NCBI GenBank assembly: GCA_003342815.1
Contig: PTEX01000206.1
Location: 1,302,001 to 1,366,000, forward strand
Reading direction: 5' to 3'
Length of the DNA: 64,000 nt
Source of the DNA: Eudromia elegans
Lineage: Eukaryota > Chordata > Aves > Tinamiformes > Tinamidae
Below, piece by piece: positions 1 through 13,655 of the stretch; positions within the stretch are counted from its first letter, which is position 1; each line of letters begins with the position of its first letter. Both the position numbers and the translations under genes were made by a program. Below the pieces are notes generated by a model that was given only the letters and a program-made list of their open reading frames with translations, had not been told where the DNA came from and did no database searches.

Positions 1-3000
1 CTCACTGAAATCCAGCAGTTAGTTTTTCTACAGTAGGAGTTACATTTCTGCCTCATAAGCAGCCCTTACTATGCAGACTGCATTAAGCAGCTCTTAGATC
101 AAATTTTGCCTCCTCCATTTCCCATAACAAGTGCTGTCATTAGATCATAGGCTACCTTCAAGTGTGACAAAGAAGGCAAATCTCAAAAACTAGCCTAAAT
201 TTTATTACAATATATCAATAACAAGGCAGAGTTGCAAGATAAGTCCTATTGCTGTTTATACTCCTGTATGAATATACACATTATTTTTCTGTCAGCAAAC
301 TTCCACGTCCAGCAGATTATAAAGTTTACACAGATTAATTAACATGAACTACCTATTGTTCAAAAAGAGGGCAAAAAAGAGACACTGCAGGTAGAAACAG
401 GTATCGCCTGTGTCTCATGACAGAGAAAGCATTTCACCTTGTGAATAGTATATCCTGCTGCAATAGCCTGGGAACTCGGGGGGGAGGAGGCAAAAGGCTC
501 TGAGGCTTAGCGGTTCCCTAATGAAGCAGATATACCAGATACACTACTCATTCTACCAAAATCCCGTGATTCAGCCTGTTACTCAGAGTGCATCAAAAAT
601 TTCTGAGCTGCAGATTCACTAATGACCAAATTAAGATAATATGGGGAAGAGCCTTGTTAAAGCCAGCAAGAACACTATCTTCAGCTCCAGGGCAGGAGGA
701 CAGGGAGGATTTTCTTTCTGCTAAGAGCTAGACAATTCACAGTACAAGGTAGCTCTCCACACCCTACACCTATAGCCTCCGACTCTGAATTTCACCACTG
801 TGGTTTGAAACATTTGCAATTGAAAAGATGCTTTGAAATAGATTCTTGTTGTGGATTTTGACAATGCTGTATCTCCAAAGCATCGCCACTCTCAGCAAAA
901 GGTCAATGTCTTTTCCTGGCTTTAGATTCATCATTCAGTGTCTATAAATTTTTCATTCCAAAAATGAGGTGATTTATATCACCTACATGAAGTGGAGTCA
1001 TGGGAATGATGAAATCTCCCTAGCCTCAAGCCTGAGCGAATCAAATTTCCTTTTTTTTTTTATCTTCCAGCACTTAAATCCAGTTTAAAGTTTTTCCTGA
1101 TAAATACCATTTTTTTTTTCAAATAGCACCTTATGTCACCTAAGGTTGCTTATTTTCATGTCCTATTTACTCTTTATTATCCTGCTTCCTGATTCGCTTT
1201 ATTATATGGGTGTCATATAATAACAAGCAACACTTGAATGCTAAGTGATGGAAGGCTACAGGTCAGGGTATTTGTTCAAATCATTTGAATGCTGCTATCT
1301 CCCTATTTTGCAAAAAAACCCACACCTTTTCTCCTCCAGTATAACCCTTTCCTATATAGTTCTGCTAGAGTTAAAATACCAGCTGTGCTCTGCTTGCAAG
1401 GCATCCTTAAAACAAAGCAATACCTCGTTTCAGGAGGCCTGCTAGCATTAATTGTGTGACAGTAGTTTTTTTCCGAGTGACAGGCCCATTAGTCTTTACT
1501 CCTACAAGAGTCTTACTCATCCTTCAGGGTGAGGGAGGAGCCAAAGGATAGACCTCTTCTCTGGGACATGATTGATAAAAGCGGTCTGTGATCCATGAAA
1601 ACATGTCCCTGGAGCAAGAACAAAGGGAAGCGGCACCGAACTGCAGAGATGACGCACTTCTATTGCAACTGTCCTTTCAGTCTAGGACATTATTAAAACC
1701 AAGCAAAACATAACAAAATCAAGCAAGCATGATAAGGAAATAATAATAAAAAATAAACCCACAATATAATTGCAGTTAACTAGTCAATATGAAGTAACTT
1801 TGGAAAAAAAATGCTCAGAATATTGAGCCTATATATATTTCTTTATATTTTGCTTCATCTTCATCCAATGGAATAAATTAACAATTAAAATTATTAAAAA
1901 AGAAAAACAGTTTATTAAAGCATTTCAAGAAGTAGTTTTAATCCTCTTAAGTAGAGGTATGCAAATTGTTTTCATTAGCAGAACAGTGCATGATGGAAAA
2001 TGAGGCTAGCTCTTTTCAAGAGGATCTTAGAATGCTATTTTTTTCTGTTAAAGAACCAAGCTGGTCTGTTTTTTTCAAATCACACTGGAATAATAGAATA
2101 GGAATCAGAGATAATCAGCCCTTTGGGGATAGATTTCATTTAAAAATAAAGATTAAAAAATCTATCACCAAGCTCTCTGCTCTTTTACTGGCTATGTAAC
2201 TACACTACATGAAGATGACTATCGAAGCACTACTGCAGAAATGAACCTTAAAAAAATGACACTCACCTGGGAAAAATGACTCATGGCTAAGATCATAAAT
2301 ATATTTTTCAACCTTCTGCCTTTCAGTGCTCTGAGACTGAGCTCAAGATGATAGGGAGCCTAAGAGAGCTGTTACTTCTCTTCCTGTCAATCCCAAATGG
2401 CATGCTTGTCTTCTTTTTCCACCTGGAAATTTTGTCCAGCCAAAAAAAAATGTGGACATTTCTTCAGGATTCCTAGATGTGAGCTAATGCAGTAAAATCA
2501 TCAGCAGAATTTGCCTGTCTGACATCTGGAAGTTACGGACAAATAGCAACGCTGCACATACAGATGAACTGCACACACATTGCTACAAGACAAGCCTTTT
2601 GTTTAGATGATGACCGTAACACAATGCTATATATCTTCTCATGACCCATTCCACATATCACATCAATAACCAAAATAGTAGTCACCAAAATTCTATAGAA
2701 AACTTTTGTAAGTCAGTCAGATATTTATCATAATTTTGCAATCATAAACTCTCTTTTGTTTTTTGTATTGACTGTTTTCCATTCTAATAGGAATACATAT
2801 TCCTCTCAAAAGTATATATGAACATACCAAAGTAAACAGCTTATTAGATTTACAAAAAAAATTTCCACTGCCTATTATCCTCACATGATATAGATAGCAA
2901 AACATTTTCCTATAGGTCAGCTCTAATATTTATGTAAGGATATTTTTTCTGATAGTATCATTCTACCCTCAGTTGAATTTTTCTTTCAAAATATCTTAAA

Positions 3001-4678
3001 ATTAATTTATATGAAAAATAGCTTCTGGAAGCTGTTCTATGAAACTAAAGCATAAAAAGTCCTATAATAGTGCCCTTTCACACTCTGAGAATTATTTAAA
3101 CTAAAGTAGAAGGAGCAAAAAGCTGCACATTTTGACAGAAACTGAAAGTATCCACATGTTGAACTGCTCCAAAAGAAGTATCAAAACTTAAATTGACACT
3201 TTGCCTTAAGTGTACAACATGCCTGTAGATTTTCCTGACTGCTTGAAGGAAATGCTCAAAAAACACAGAACATTATGTGCTGGGTTGGTCTCCCACTGAG
3301 GCCCATACAAACCACGTCTTAATTTAGCCTCACAAGACTGTTACCGTCTACATACCTGAACTGCAAAACGGCAGACTGCCACTGATATTTCTCTGCGATG
3401 GGCTCAGAGAAGAGTATAAATATACGAGCAGTGCAATAACACATATTTTGCCCTGGCAAGAATACATGTGGTCCACACAAAATAATCTGTTGCTTCATTG
3501 AGATCACAGTGGAAATATTGCACAATTACAATATTTTATTTATACTTCTGAAATATTAACTTAAAGCTCTGTTAAAAACACCAGCCTAAAAATAGTTCTA
3601 AAAGAAAAAGCTCTGAATTTGACTTTAGGATCTCAGGTGAGACAGGGCAAGAAATGGAATTAAAGAAAGACCCAAGTTCTTCACAAGTTACATGCAACAT
3701 CCAGATACAACAGTTTTGTATTTATGATTTGTCATCTTTATCTTCTTTTGTGCCTTACTTATGTATTATTTCCTTTTTCCTTTTTCATTATATCCTAAGG
3801 AGACTATCTCAAATGATAGATCTACACGGACAACCAGATATTCTCTGCAGCTGGAATCACTTGGAACCAACATCTGACAAAAAAACAAAGCATTGAATGG
3901 AGGATACGTTCACACAAAAGCTCTTCATGGATATTGCTTTGTAGAGGCACAAAGCCTTTAAATTAGGTTTCTTAGATAATGGCAATTTAATCAATTTATC
4001 TATATGAACTTGGAGCTCAGGAAGGGACAATAAATAGTTCTGAGAAGAGCACCTTCATTCTAAATTCAGTAAATTTTAAGTATGTCTGCTGCAGTAGGCA
4101 ATCACTAATGTGACTATGGAGATTGTACATCTTAAATAATGAATTAACATCTCCCAAAGAAGTTCTGTTGCTACTGGGAAACAGTAAGTGTGTTCATGGG
4201 ATGGCATTTTAAGAACTTGAATTTGAACTCTATCAACAGAAAGAAGACAAGAAGACTAAATTTTATGTACATAGCCACCTCCTGTACTGGTGAGTATTCT
4301 CGGTTGTTCTTAATCCCTCTCATAATATCATTGTTAATAAACATTCATTTTTCACTAAACTTAATTTTATACGGCAAGCAATCCTCAAAATTAGAGTACT
4401 TTAAGTAAACAATTAACAGTTCAATGAGCACAAAGCTTCCTAACAGAATTCAGTGTTTTTCAAAGCAGAAAAACCTCTTCATACTGTAACTTACATTTAG
4501 AAACTTTTTTGATGAAAATTCCTAATGGATTCATCAACTGCAAATATTTCGAAAGCAATGGGAGAAAACTAACTATGTATCTTTCAGGATATGGAAGCAA
4601 TGAAATAATTCTGCTAGCTAAAAATTCGTGACACACTTTAATTTTATTTGTTTTGTTAAAATTGAAATCTTCTCTTAC
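1..4678 (-). other. MMP16: MMP16 intron 4, 5' part
   Basis: This stretch follows the exon 4 donor (GTAAGA on the minus strand, starting at 4678) and runs off the window. I looked for exon 5, which encodes the HELGHALGLEH zinc-binding helix, and did not find it. The stretch is AT-rich and holds only short A or T runs. No repeat family or second gene is recognised, and the small open frames here have no recognisable protein features. Confidence 0.85.
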
Positions 4679-4983
4679 CATCATGATTAGGATTTCCCAA
4701 AGTCCATGGCTCATCTGAGTCAAAATGCGTGTCTCCCCCAATTCCTGGCCCAGGAAAATATGCATGGGCCAAAAAACCTCCCTCCCCATCAAAGGGAGAA
4801 CTGTCTCCATGAAAACCTGATGCAAAAATGATTGTAATATCCACGTCTCTCTTGCCATTTTCTAATTCAATGTAAGGAACTTCTTCAAATGTCAAAGGAG
4901 TTACATTCTGCCACACATCAAAGGCACGGCGAATGGCTTTGCGAGTTTCAGCATCACCTACTTTTGGAGTGACGTTCTTTATG
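4679..4983 (-). CDS. MMP16: MMP16 exon 4: start of the catalytic domain, MT-loop and structural-zinc site
   Basis: This 305-bp exon encodes about residues 135-236 of MT3-MMP. It starts with one base that completes a serine codon from exon 3 and ends with the first base of a glycine codon. The acceptor is a pyrimidine-rich stretch ending TTTCAG before 4983, and the donor is G|GTAAGA at 4679/4678. In order it encodes [36 protein letters not shown], the MT-loop [12 protein letters not shown], then [20 protein letters not shown] and [20 protein letters not shown], ending [27 protein letters not shown] and DTHFD supply the His/Asp ligands of the structural zinc, and the glycine- and aspartate-rich stretch binds calcium (family knowledge). 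Two N-V-T sequons are visible. The catalytic HExxH is in the next exon, outside the window. Against remembered human MMP16 I see alanine for proline in GDAETRK and isoleucine for serine in the MT-loop. The reading frame is intact. Confidence 0.98.
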
Positions 4984-7900
4984 CTGAAAGAAACAGAGAA
5001 ACATTAAATGGATTAAATCTGTCAGAGTGGTTAATAACACTTCTCTCATCCATTTTCCCCTCATTATTAGAAGCGCTGTGCTTTTGGTAAACAGAGCTTG
5101 TCAGGTATTATATCTTTAAAGAAATATGTTTCTAAGTAAGCAGTTGAGAAATTACTATGTTAATGTGTGGTCTTTTATACCTAACTCACAGGTTAGCTAG
5201 GTGATTTCCAGCAGTACAAAATTCTTATTTTTAGAACATTAAAAATAATTAAAATTAAAAATTTGTAACAGTGGGATAACCATATTAATCAACCACTGAC
5301 TATTGGACCAGAAGTAGAATCCATCACAGAAACATAACTGCATTACATTTCTGATAAAAAACTGAAAAGCTTCCTAATTAAATTAAACTTTAACTTCTTA
5401 GTGAGTGCATTAACAGTAGCAAACTGTGGTTCCCAACCAGTTAAAACCAGTTCTTGTTACATTTGCAACCAGATAGATAATCTTCATCAGAAACAAAGCC
5501 TTTCTATTTCATAGCTAAGATGTCCTTTTATGATCTGCTTTTATCTTGCATAAAACTACAGAATTTTTCTAAAATATTATTTCAGAGAAGACATGGAACA
5601 ATGATGTAAGTTCAAAAATACATACTGAGACAGAACATTCCAGTTTCCACTGCTTCTTCAATGACACAGAAGACAGGGGGAAAGAAATGCCAGAATTATG
5701 TTTGAGTTCAGAGTTACACTTCCTGGCAAATTGTAGTAGAATCATTGGGGAAAAAAAGAAAAAAGACTCATACAGCTAGCTGAGACTACTATTTTTCTAT
5801 GTGTCTGTATTGAAATTAATTGAAATTGGTTGCACCTTTGATGATTTGACATGTGTTTGACTGAATGTAGAAGTTTCAGAAATAACATTGCCCTGCAATA
5901 CATGTAAGATTATGCAAGATTTATCCAAGTTTACACAGTGTGATGTGTAAATGGAGAACAAAAATATTTTCAAGAATAAACCTGAAATAGTTTGTGTGTT
6001 TGGAGTATTAAACGTGTTTGCTAAGATAGCAGTGTGGGCTTATGTAAATGTAAAATGTAAATGTTAATTTTATAGATTCAATTTTATATATATATTACTG
6101 TGCTCTGAGCTCATGCAAAAAACATTAAGTTATCTATTTTGATTTCCACTTGATTACTCTTGTAATCAACAGTCCAGTAATGTGGGTCTAGGTAAAGCAT
6201 AACTTCTTTTTAGCTGGCAAAGGTATCTCCAGGTGGGTATCAGGACAGATTAGAAGACAGTATGCGGTAGAGAATCTACCACTTCCTTGGATCTTTTGTT
6301 CCAAAGATGACTTTATTCATCACTACAGAGTTGTGCCTTTTTTCTTACTTGAATTTGTCAGGCTTGTAACAATACCTTTGCTGTCTTTCTCCTTTAGATT
6401 CAGATGCTTGGTTTTTTTCTCCCCACAAAAGACATATGTGCAGAGTAGCTAACTTAAGGAGTAGTTAACTATTAAACTCAAGGTTTTCTCTTTGAGTTTG
6501 AAAGTTTGAACTCCTTAAATCCCTCACTCTAAGACAATCTTTCAAGCCCACAAAATATCTTCTGTGCTTCTTCTTGAACTGTCTCAATTTTTTAATGACC
6601 CATTAAAACTCACTATCAGAATCACAAAGCACTGCAGCATTGAACTCACTGTCAGAGAGGAAAAGCTTCTGCTCTGCAGGCCTGATGCAAACCTCATGTG
6701 ATTTAGATTGCTTTGCGAGATGCCCTTCACTCATAAACATGTACTCATCTGTTAACTTATGATCAGTGTTGTGCTGATTTTCAGGTGACTGAAAAAAGTA
6801 CTGGATGCACTGGACTGAGTATCAACCTCTGCAGAAACCCATGCTGAAAACTCCCACTTTTGTGAATTACTTTTTAGAGATGTCTCAGGTAGCAAGGTCT
6901 TAACCTACCAACCCAGTGCCTTTTAAGAACATATATTTTTTAAAAAAACAGGATGTCATGTAGTCAAAAAGCTTCACCAAAATATATATATATACACTGC
7001 TTCTACCAGAAACTTCATGATGGTTAATTTGCATCTACACCAAGATCAACACTTAGGATGCTGACAAACTTTCTCTTAATTTAAATCTGCAGCATGCTCT
7101 ATAGAGGATCAGAGTAGTTCTGGTTATTGACACATATAATAAACATAGCAAGTGAATCAACAGGCTTTTAGAGAAATTATAGAATATTTATTTCATTTTT
7201 GAAGCAGTTAAAAGTACAGCTGACAGGTACAATTTATCATTGTTTTTATTGTTTTTGTATTTAGGAATCTTAGTAAAGGATCAAAAGAACACTTTACGTA
7301 GGGTTATGTAAATGTAACCCAAGATGTTCTCTAGTTCCTCTACGTGACAGGAGGAAATGGAGGAATAAAAACAGTTTGGAGATTTGTATCTATGGAAAAT
7401 AATTACTTGGTCTAAAAGGATTTGACTCATATTTTGAACTTTATCACTTTACATTTTCCCACTTTTTCAGTGCACTGGGTCAACTTTTTGTCACGGATCA
7501 AAATTGCAAAATTGAGCCACTGTGCTGTTTTCACACATATTAACTAGGGCTGATATTATCTCAGATGGGGGACCCTTTCTAGGGGCTTCAGCTATTGAGT
7601 TACAGTTGAAATAGCACTCTATGACCCAAGACTCAAAGTAAAGGAGGACTTTCAAAAGTATACACTCCATATTAGAAAAAGACAGATTTTGGCTTCCAAA
7701 ACAGCTTTATGGAGAAGGTCATACTGAGAAATCTTGCTTCTAAAATAAATTAAATAAATCACTAGTTATTCATATATATATAATACATATATATAAATTC
7801 TAGAAACGATTTTTAACAAATATGGTCATCTGGGAGACCGTCAAATTATTGACCATTTTAATGTCTATAATACAAGCCATGATCAGTTCTAAAAAGGCCA

Positions 7901-9408
7901 ATTCTAATTTTTTTTTAACACCAGCTTTGACATTGTCCAGCTGAGTAACCTGGCTTAAAACATTTCACCAATGCATTCTCCTCCTCCACTTCCTCCCCGA
8001 AAATATCCTCGCCCCAAATTCTCCATCTTTCAATGACAGTCATTTGGCTGCTATAGTTTTAGGAACCTTGCAAACCTTTCAGGATATACCTGATATACTT
8101 GGCTGTTTGGAATCAATCATTTGAAATTTATATATAGTTTATTAAATAATATATATTTGCCTCTACATTTCACTATTTCCTTTTTCTTCCTGTCTTGCCA
8201 ATAGAGCAGGTCCTTATTATATATTTTTTCACAAAAATTGCTATCATTCTTTATATAAAGATTTTTTTTTCTGACCCAATCTGGACTATAAGGCAGTTCA
8301 GTAAAGGCTGGACAAAACTGGAAATGTATTTGTATAAAGCTCAGCACTGATCTTACACCTTAGCAGCAATAGTCTTCACAAAAACTGCATTAACTCAATA
8401 ATAACTTTTTCACAGTCTGTAGGCTTTGATAATTCAAGTCCACTGCATATAATAAATATTGTTTTTAAATGGATTCTATGCTCACTTGTGCATTAAATCC
8501 AAGGTATTGGACTAATAATGTCTTACTACACTGTTTTTAAATGTATATTATTAAATAGGATACTAACAGGTGCTCTCTATTATTATGTAAGAGGGTATTT
8601 TTATTCTTCTAGAAAATACACCTATTCAGTTTAACTGGGAGATCATTTCTTTGATGTCATTTCACTGAATATTCCCAAAATTTTCTTGGAGGAAAGTCAC
8701 AAATCTGTCTTCCAAACAAAAAAAGGCCACAGAAGATAAAAGAACAAGAAATTCAATCAAATGGGTAAAAAACCCCAGCAATCTAGTTGAAGCAATCAGC
8801 CAATTCTAGATCTACAACTGATACAAGATAGCTAAGATAAAATGAAATGAAACAGAAGTTTAATCTGAATAGCATGCTAAAACCTTTGCCTTCCTATTGC
8901 AATTGCTGTCAATCAAAACTAAATTGAACTGAAGTTTTGCCTTTTTTTTTCTCACTTACTACTACTTTTGTTGAAATGAATACCTTACCTCTGGTCAAAG
9001 GTATATTTCATTTTCTGCCACCATTTCCCTAGATATATTTCCCATAAAGTTACTTCATTAAATTCTCACTGGTTTGAGTTGTCTTGGCTTAAACTTCTTC
9101 CTAGTCTCATTTTGCTCTTTGTAATTGTAACCTAAAATACCTTTTTTTCTTGTAAAATGTGCTCTTTGTTCATACAGCTACTGCTCCAGCTGATTAAATC
9201 CAAGTCAGAGATATGGCTTTTGATTTTCTTATTCTATGGCCACAATAAAAGTCAGCTTAGTGTTGCCATGTTGAACACAATCTATAATTCTCTTGCCTCT
9301 TCTGTTTCATGAACAATATTCTCTCTATAATTCATTAGAAGGAGCTGAAAAGTGACAATGAGATTTCCAAGACATAAAACCAAGATTAGAAAAAAAATAC
9401 TTCAGGAA

Positions 9409-9428
9409 TATATATATATATATATATA
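9409..9428. repeat. (TA)n microsatellite
   Basis: About ten uninterrupted TA dinucleotides lie in MMP16 intron 3, flanked by GGAA and an A-rich run. It is short and probably length-variable. Confidence 0.9.
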
Positions 9429-11589
9429 AAAAACAGGAAATATACTTAAAATGTATAAAATACAAGACAAGGCCTTCAAAATGTTAACAAATGGATGTTC
9501 AGATACTGTATTATTTCCAGATTGCTGAAGTAGGTAATTGTTAAAGAATAAAGAAGTGATACACTACAGTGAAGGAAGATTTTAGATGAAGAAAGCTGAC
9601 ATTAAAATACTTATGGTCAAAGACTTTTTTTTTTATTGGTATTATACCGTGAAAAAGCATAGCTCATGAGCTTAATTGTCTGTTAAGTAGCAATCCTCTC
9701 TCACACATACAGGTTCCTGGACTTCTTTTTTATGGTGTGAAGTTTAGAATCAGCATGGTGTAAATTAATCACCTTTTATTAGGTATATTTTATGTGCTCT
9801 CCTCACAATCAGTCTTTAGAAAAGCTGAGGTATATAAAACTGCTAATATTGTTCTTTAAAAGATTACCCTTATTAAATTAAATTTTGGGAAAGCGTTAAT
9901 GAAAGGGGAAATACTCTAAATCAGCACCCAAAAACTGAAGTACTCCATTTTATTCAAATTCCTACACAGTGCCTATCACAGAATTAGAGATAATTAGGTG
10001 GAAAGGAGAAACTTTCTACCATAAGTTTGACTAGAAGCCCATTTTTTATGATATTCTGATTAAAAGTTTGCAGGAGATGCAGCTACAATGGGTAAGACTG
10101 CTCTTCGGATCCTTAGTTAAGGGTCTCACTCTATGCCCATGCTTAGGACTGAACGTTAATGCTTATTATCAGGAATCTTTGATCTCATCCCTGTCCTGTT
10201 AGGGGTTGAAAACCTAAGGTAGTCTAACAATTTATCAGAACATTGTAGCAGAAAATAATGAGTCTCTCTAGTATAAACTCTATTTTTTCTGGAGTTTACA
10301 TCTGCATCAGATCATCAGAGCTCTAGTAAAACATATGAGCAGGAACGATAAGAACTCAGAAGTGGGTCATTTTGAAAGCACTTGCCTTAGGAGAACCCTA
10401 AACACCTTTTCATGCAACTCGGTGTTTTCCCAATATAGTTAAGTTTGCCCTAAAAATTAAATGAATGTTGCATATTGCTGAGCAATGATTTTTTTTTTCT
10501 CCTTAAAACAGCAAAATGGAGGTGCAAGATAGCCTTTAAAGTAGTATTTTATTTTAAAACATTATGAGCTTGGGATTAATTAAGGACAAAGGTTGACTTT
10601 ATGGAGAACACTCTCCAGTTTTATTTTTGGAAGTGTTCTGCAGAATATTTAATCTAATTAATCAATGATTAACTCTAGAGTTAGAGTTAAAATTAAGAAT
10701 AGTATGTCTAGACTCCTGATGAGACAGATTTTACATTTAATAATTCTCCTCCCTTAAAAAAAATAAATAAATTAAAAGGTTGAAATTCATATTAATACAA
10801 CACACAAATGCAAAAAATCACACTTTTAACGTAAACTGGCATTAACAGTGTGCAGGTATACATGGCAGAAGATGCAGCAAGTAGCATTGTCATTCAACTT
10901 CATTGCAAACAGAACTTCCAAGAATCACCCTATTTACCAATTCATGTAATTGGAAAGCTACATTTCTTGAGAGATAGTATAACTAATGTAACACCATATC
11001 CTATATAAAATTCCTAATAAAATGCTATATCAGCATCCCATGCATCAGATTTTTTTCTATCCTGTTGATATTATCTGCACATTATTTTCTAAGAGCAATT
11101 ATCATCAATGTAAAAAATGTAACATGGCTAAACCCCACATAATTATCATTATAAATGATCATAGTTATGTGAAGCTCCAACTTGACATGTTATGAAACTG
11201 CCTCAACTTTAAAATATGCAATTTGAAAATATGGAAATTTAGGAAAAAGTTGATGCAAGTCCCATGTATTTTTGTTATCCTCTTGTTCCTAATTAAATGG
11301 ACAAAACAAAGAGGAAAATATTCTGAGAAACCCTGATTCATTCACATTTAGCAGGCCCCAGGAGCAATTCCTGGAGACAACATAACAGTTACAGAAATTA
11401 CTACAGTAAAATGTATGAAGTAGGCATAGTTTAAAATGTTTATATGATCTCTATTGTTTTACCATTTGCAATAACCAGGCAGTTAGTGGTAAATCTACCT
11501 TCTGATCAAAGGATTCCCCTTTGAAACAGCACATGTAGGACATATACAATGAAGAAACTCATATCTGTGGATTTCACAAAGTCAATTGA

Positions 11590-11765
11590 CGTATTATATA
11601 TTATATTAATAATATATTATAAATCATATATATATAGCATGTTAAGTATATGATATATGTTGTACAGTATATATAGCATACAGTATCAATACAGTATTAT
11701 ATACAGCATACATACATTATGTAAATGTATACACAGTATAATACTGCATTATATTAAATATTTTA
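11590..11765. repeat. Degenerate AT-rich block with repeated TATATA/CATACAGTAT motifs
   Basis: About 175 bp consist almost only of A and T, with scattered short variants of TATATAGCAT and ATACAGTAT recurring several times. It looks like a diverged TA/CA-type satellite that has lost regular periodicity. No coding or element signature is seen. Confidence 0.7.
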
Positions 11766-13174
11766 TAAATTAGCAACTAGGAACTAATTTGAAAAGGATT
11801 TCGAACTCTGAAGAAATACTCAGAGTCTCATTCTGATTCAATTAAAATCAATGGTAAAAAAAAAAGATTAATTGCTCTTGAGATCCATGTCCTGCTCATC
11901 TTTGCTCATTTTCTATTTCCTCTTAGCACAGTGGCAATGCCTCTGAAATACAATTTGTTGATGTTATCCTTCTAGTTCAGCAAAGCAGGTGAGCGTAGTC
12001 CTATGCTAAGATGACTGTGATGGATGGCATCTGTTCTGTTTGTTCTACTCTTCCTGGAATGTGGGTGAGGTGGCAGACACTGAAATGAGGGAGAAATTGC
12101 TCTTTCTTTGGAGGAATTGCTAAACTTCCTCAGGATGGGGGCAGCTCAGACTACTAGGTATGACTAGCCAGGAAGGAACAGAATGGAGCTGGAAACCTCA
12201 AGGTTACGAAGACTTGAGAACAGGTACTGAGAAAAATAGAGTAGACAAGTGATACCGGAGCTATAGCCAAAGGATTGTTTAACAAAGCAACATAAGTCAT
12301 TCAATTAACCAAAATCAAGCCTGTAGCCAGGGAACCACTGGGAAGGATGAAGCAGGAGAGTAAAAATGTGCAAGATTTTTTTTTCTGTTTTTTTTTTTTC
12401 CTCTTAGTCACTTCCTATTTTTCATATTTGTAAAGTTCAGTTCATATCTTTTTTGTTCTAATAATATTTGGCTTTTGCAGTTTAAATATCCTTTGGCCTG
12501 TAGTCTCCTACAGAAAATTTATAGGCTGATTCACCTCAAAGCTCTGGTCAATTGGAGATCTTGTCATGTGAAAGAGCAAACATTTTGCAAGAAAGGCATG
12601 AAATAAAAAATGACCATAAATTCTTAAAGTGAGAAAGATTAGTTACTTAGACTTAGATTTGGCTTAATGCTTGGCACTCTCATTTATTACTATGACTAAT
12701 GCCTAAGGCGACAGTACATGAAAATATATAAGTGACCAGATTTATACTATTGTAAAAAAAAAATGTAATGGAGTAGAGAATCAGACTCCCCACAAATAAG
12801 GGGAAAAATACACATATATTTATACATACCCTTGCACATTTATCTACATACACGGTATTTAAATTCTAAAATGCAGATGAAAGTAATATGTTAGTGGGCA
12901 TTCTTATTCTGACCTACTATGTACCATATCTACATTAACAATAAGGCATGTTTGAGGTCTTTAAAAAAAAATCTCCTTAAAATATAAATCATAGCACTGA
13001 CATACAATATCTAATGCAATTATCTCTGCATGGTGGTATGAACAACAGTGCAGGGAAAAATCAATTTTGTCAGAATATGTGACAAACTGTGTAAACTACA
13101 TGCCAGATTTACACCAGAATTGCCAGAATCATGTAAGTGTTCACATGTCCCTATGCCCATCCTCGTGGAGGCAG

Positions 13175-13200
13175 GAAATGGTCAGGTCAGTGACCATTTC
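13175..13200. other. 10-bp perfect inverted repeat with a nuclear-receptor-like IR1 core
   Basis: The arms GAAATGGTCA (13175-13184) and TGACCATTTC (13191-13200) are perfect reverse complements separated by six bases, GGTCAG. The centre reads AGGTCA-G-TGACCA (13184-13196). This differs from the classic IR1 hormone-receptor element (AGGTCA N TGACCT) only in the last base. It lies in intron 3, about 0.46 kb downstream of exon 3 in the direction of transcription. A regulatory role is inference only, because an arm this long can arise by chance in 64 kb. Confidence 0.4.
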
Positions 13201-13655
13201 AAAGGCAATGAAATTCAAATGTATATTGAAATAGACCTGTAGTATTTTCCATATTACATTTACGTTTAAAATAGAAACCGCAGCTTCAGCACGCTAATAC
13301 TTTCAGAGTAAGGTTCCCTGTCCCTGAGAAGTTACCAAGAAGTTTGAAAGGTTTGGTTAAGAACATATGGCAGGTTAATTTAATGCTGAGAGTTTCAAAT
13401 AACTTAGTGTTTACTAAACATATGAAATTTCAAACCTGTAAAATAATTTTCTTGTTATATAACATGTAAGTATATGTCCGAGAGTTATTCAAATTGAGTT
13501 TTTTTATATCACACATTAATTAAAAAAAAAATTTGAAGTGTTGAAATGCTGACAAATATTTCATAAACTTATATTCACTTTCAATAAATGCCCAGTGTTA
13601 CCACTGCGTTACAAGTGTACCACTGAGTTATAATTGCATATTCATATTTTTGTAC

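Larger units (their letters stand above)
4984..13655 (-). other. MMP16: MMP16 intron 3 (8672 bp)
   Basis: This is a complete intron between exon 3 (donor GTACAA) and exon 4 (acceptor TTTCAG). It is AT-rich and appears to contain no gene. It holds short TA runs near 6979, 7771 and 9409, a larger degenerate AT block at 11590-11765, T-rich tracts near 12375-12400, a 14-bp palindrome at 10670-10683, and a perfect inverted repeat at 13175-13200. I recognise no dispersed repeat family in it. Confidence 0.9.

Noticed and set aside
1-4678. Search for MMP16 exon 5 (HELGHALGLEH)
   Set aside because: No sequence on the minus strand encodes this motif, so the exon must lie outside the window.
5421-5460. 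GTGGTTCCCAACCAGTT, resembling the terminal repeat of some hAT DNA transposons
   Set aside because: Only a short match, with no partner inverted repeat or 8-bp target duplication found nearby.
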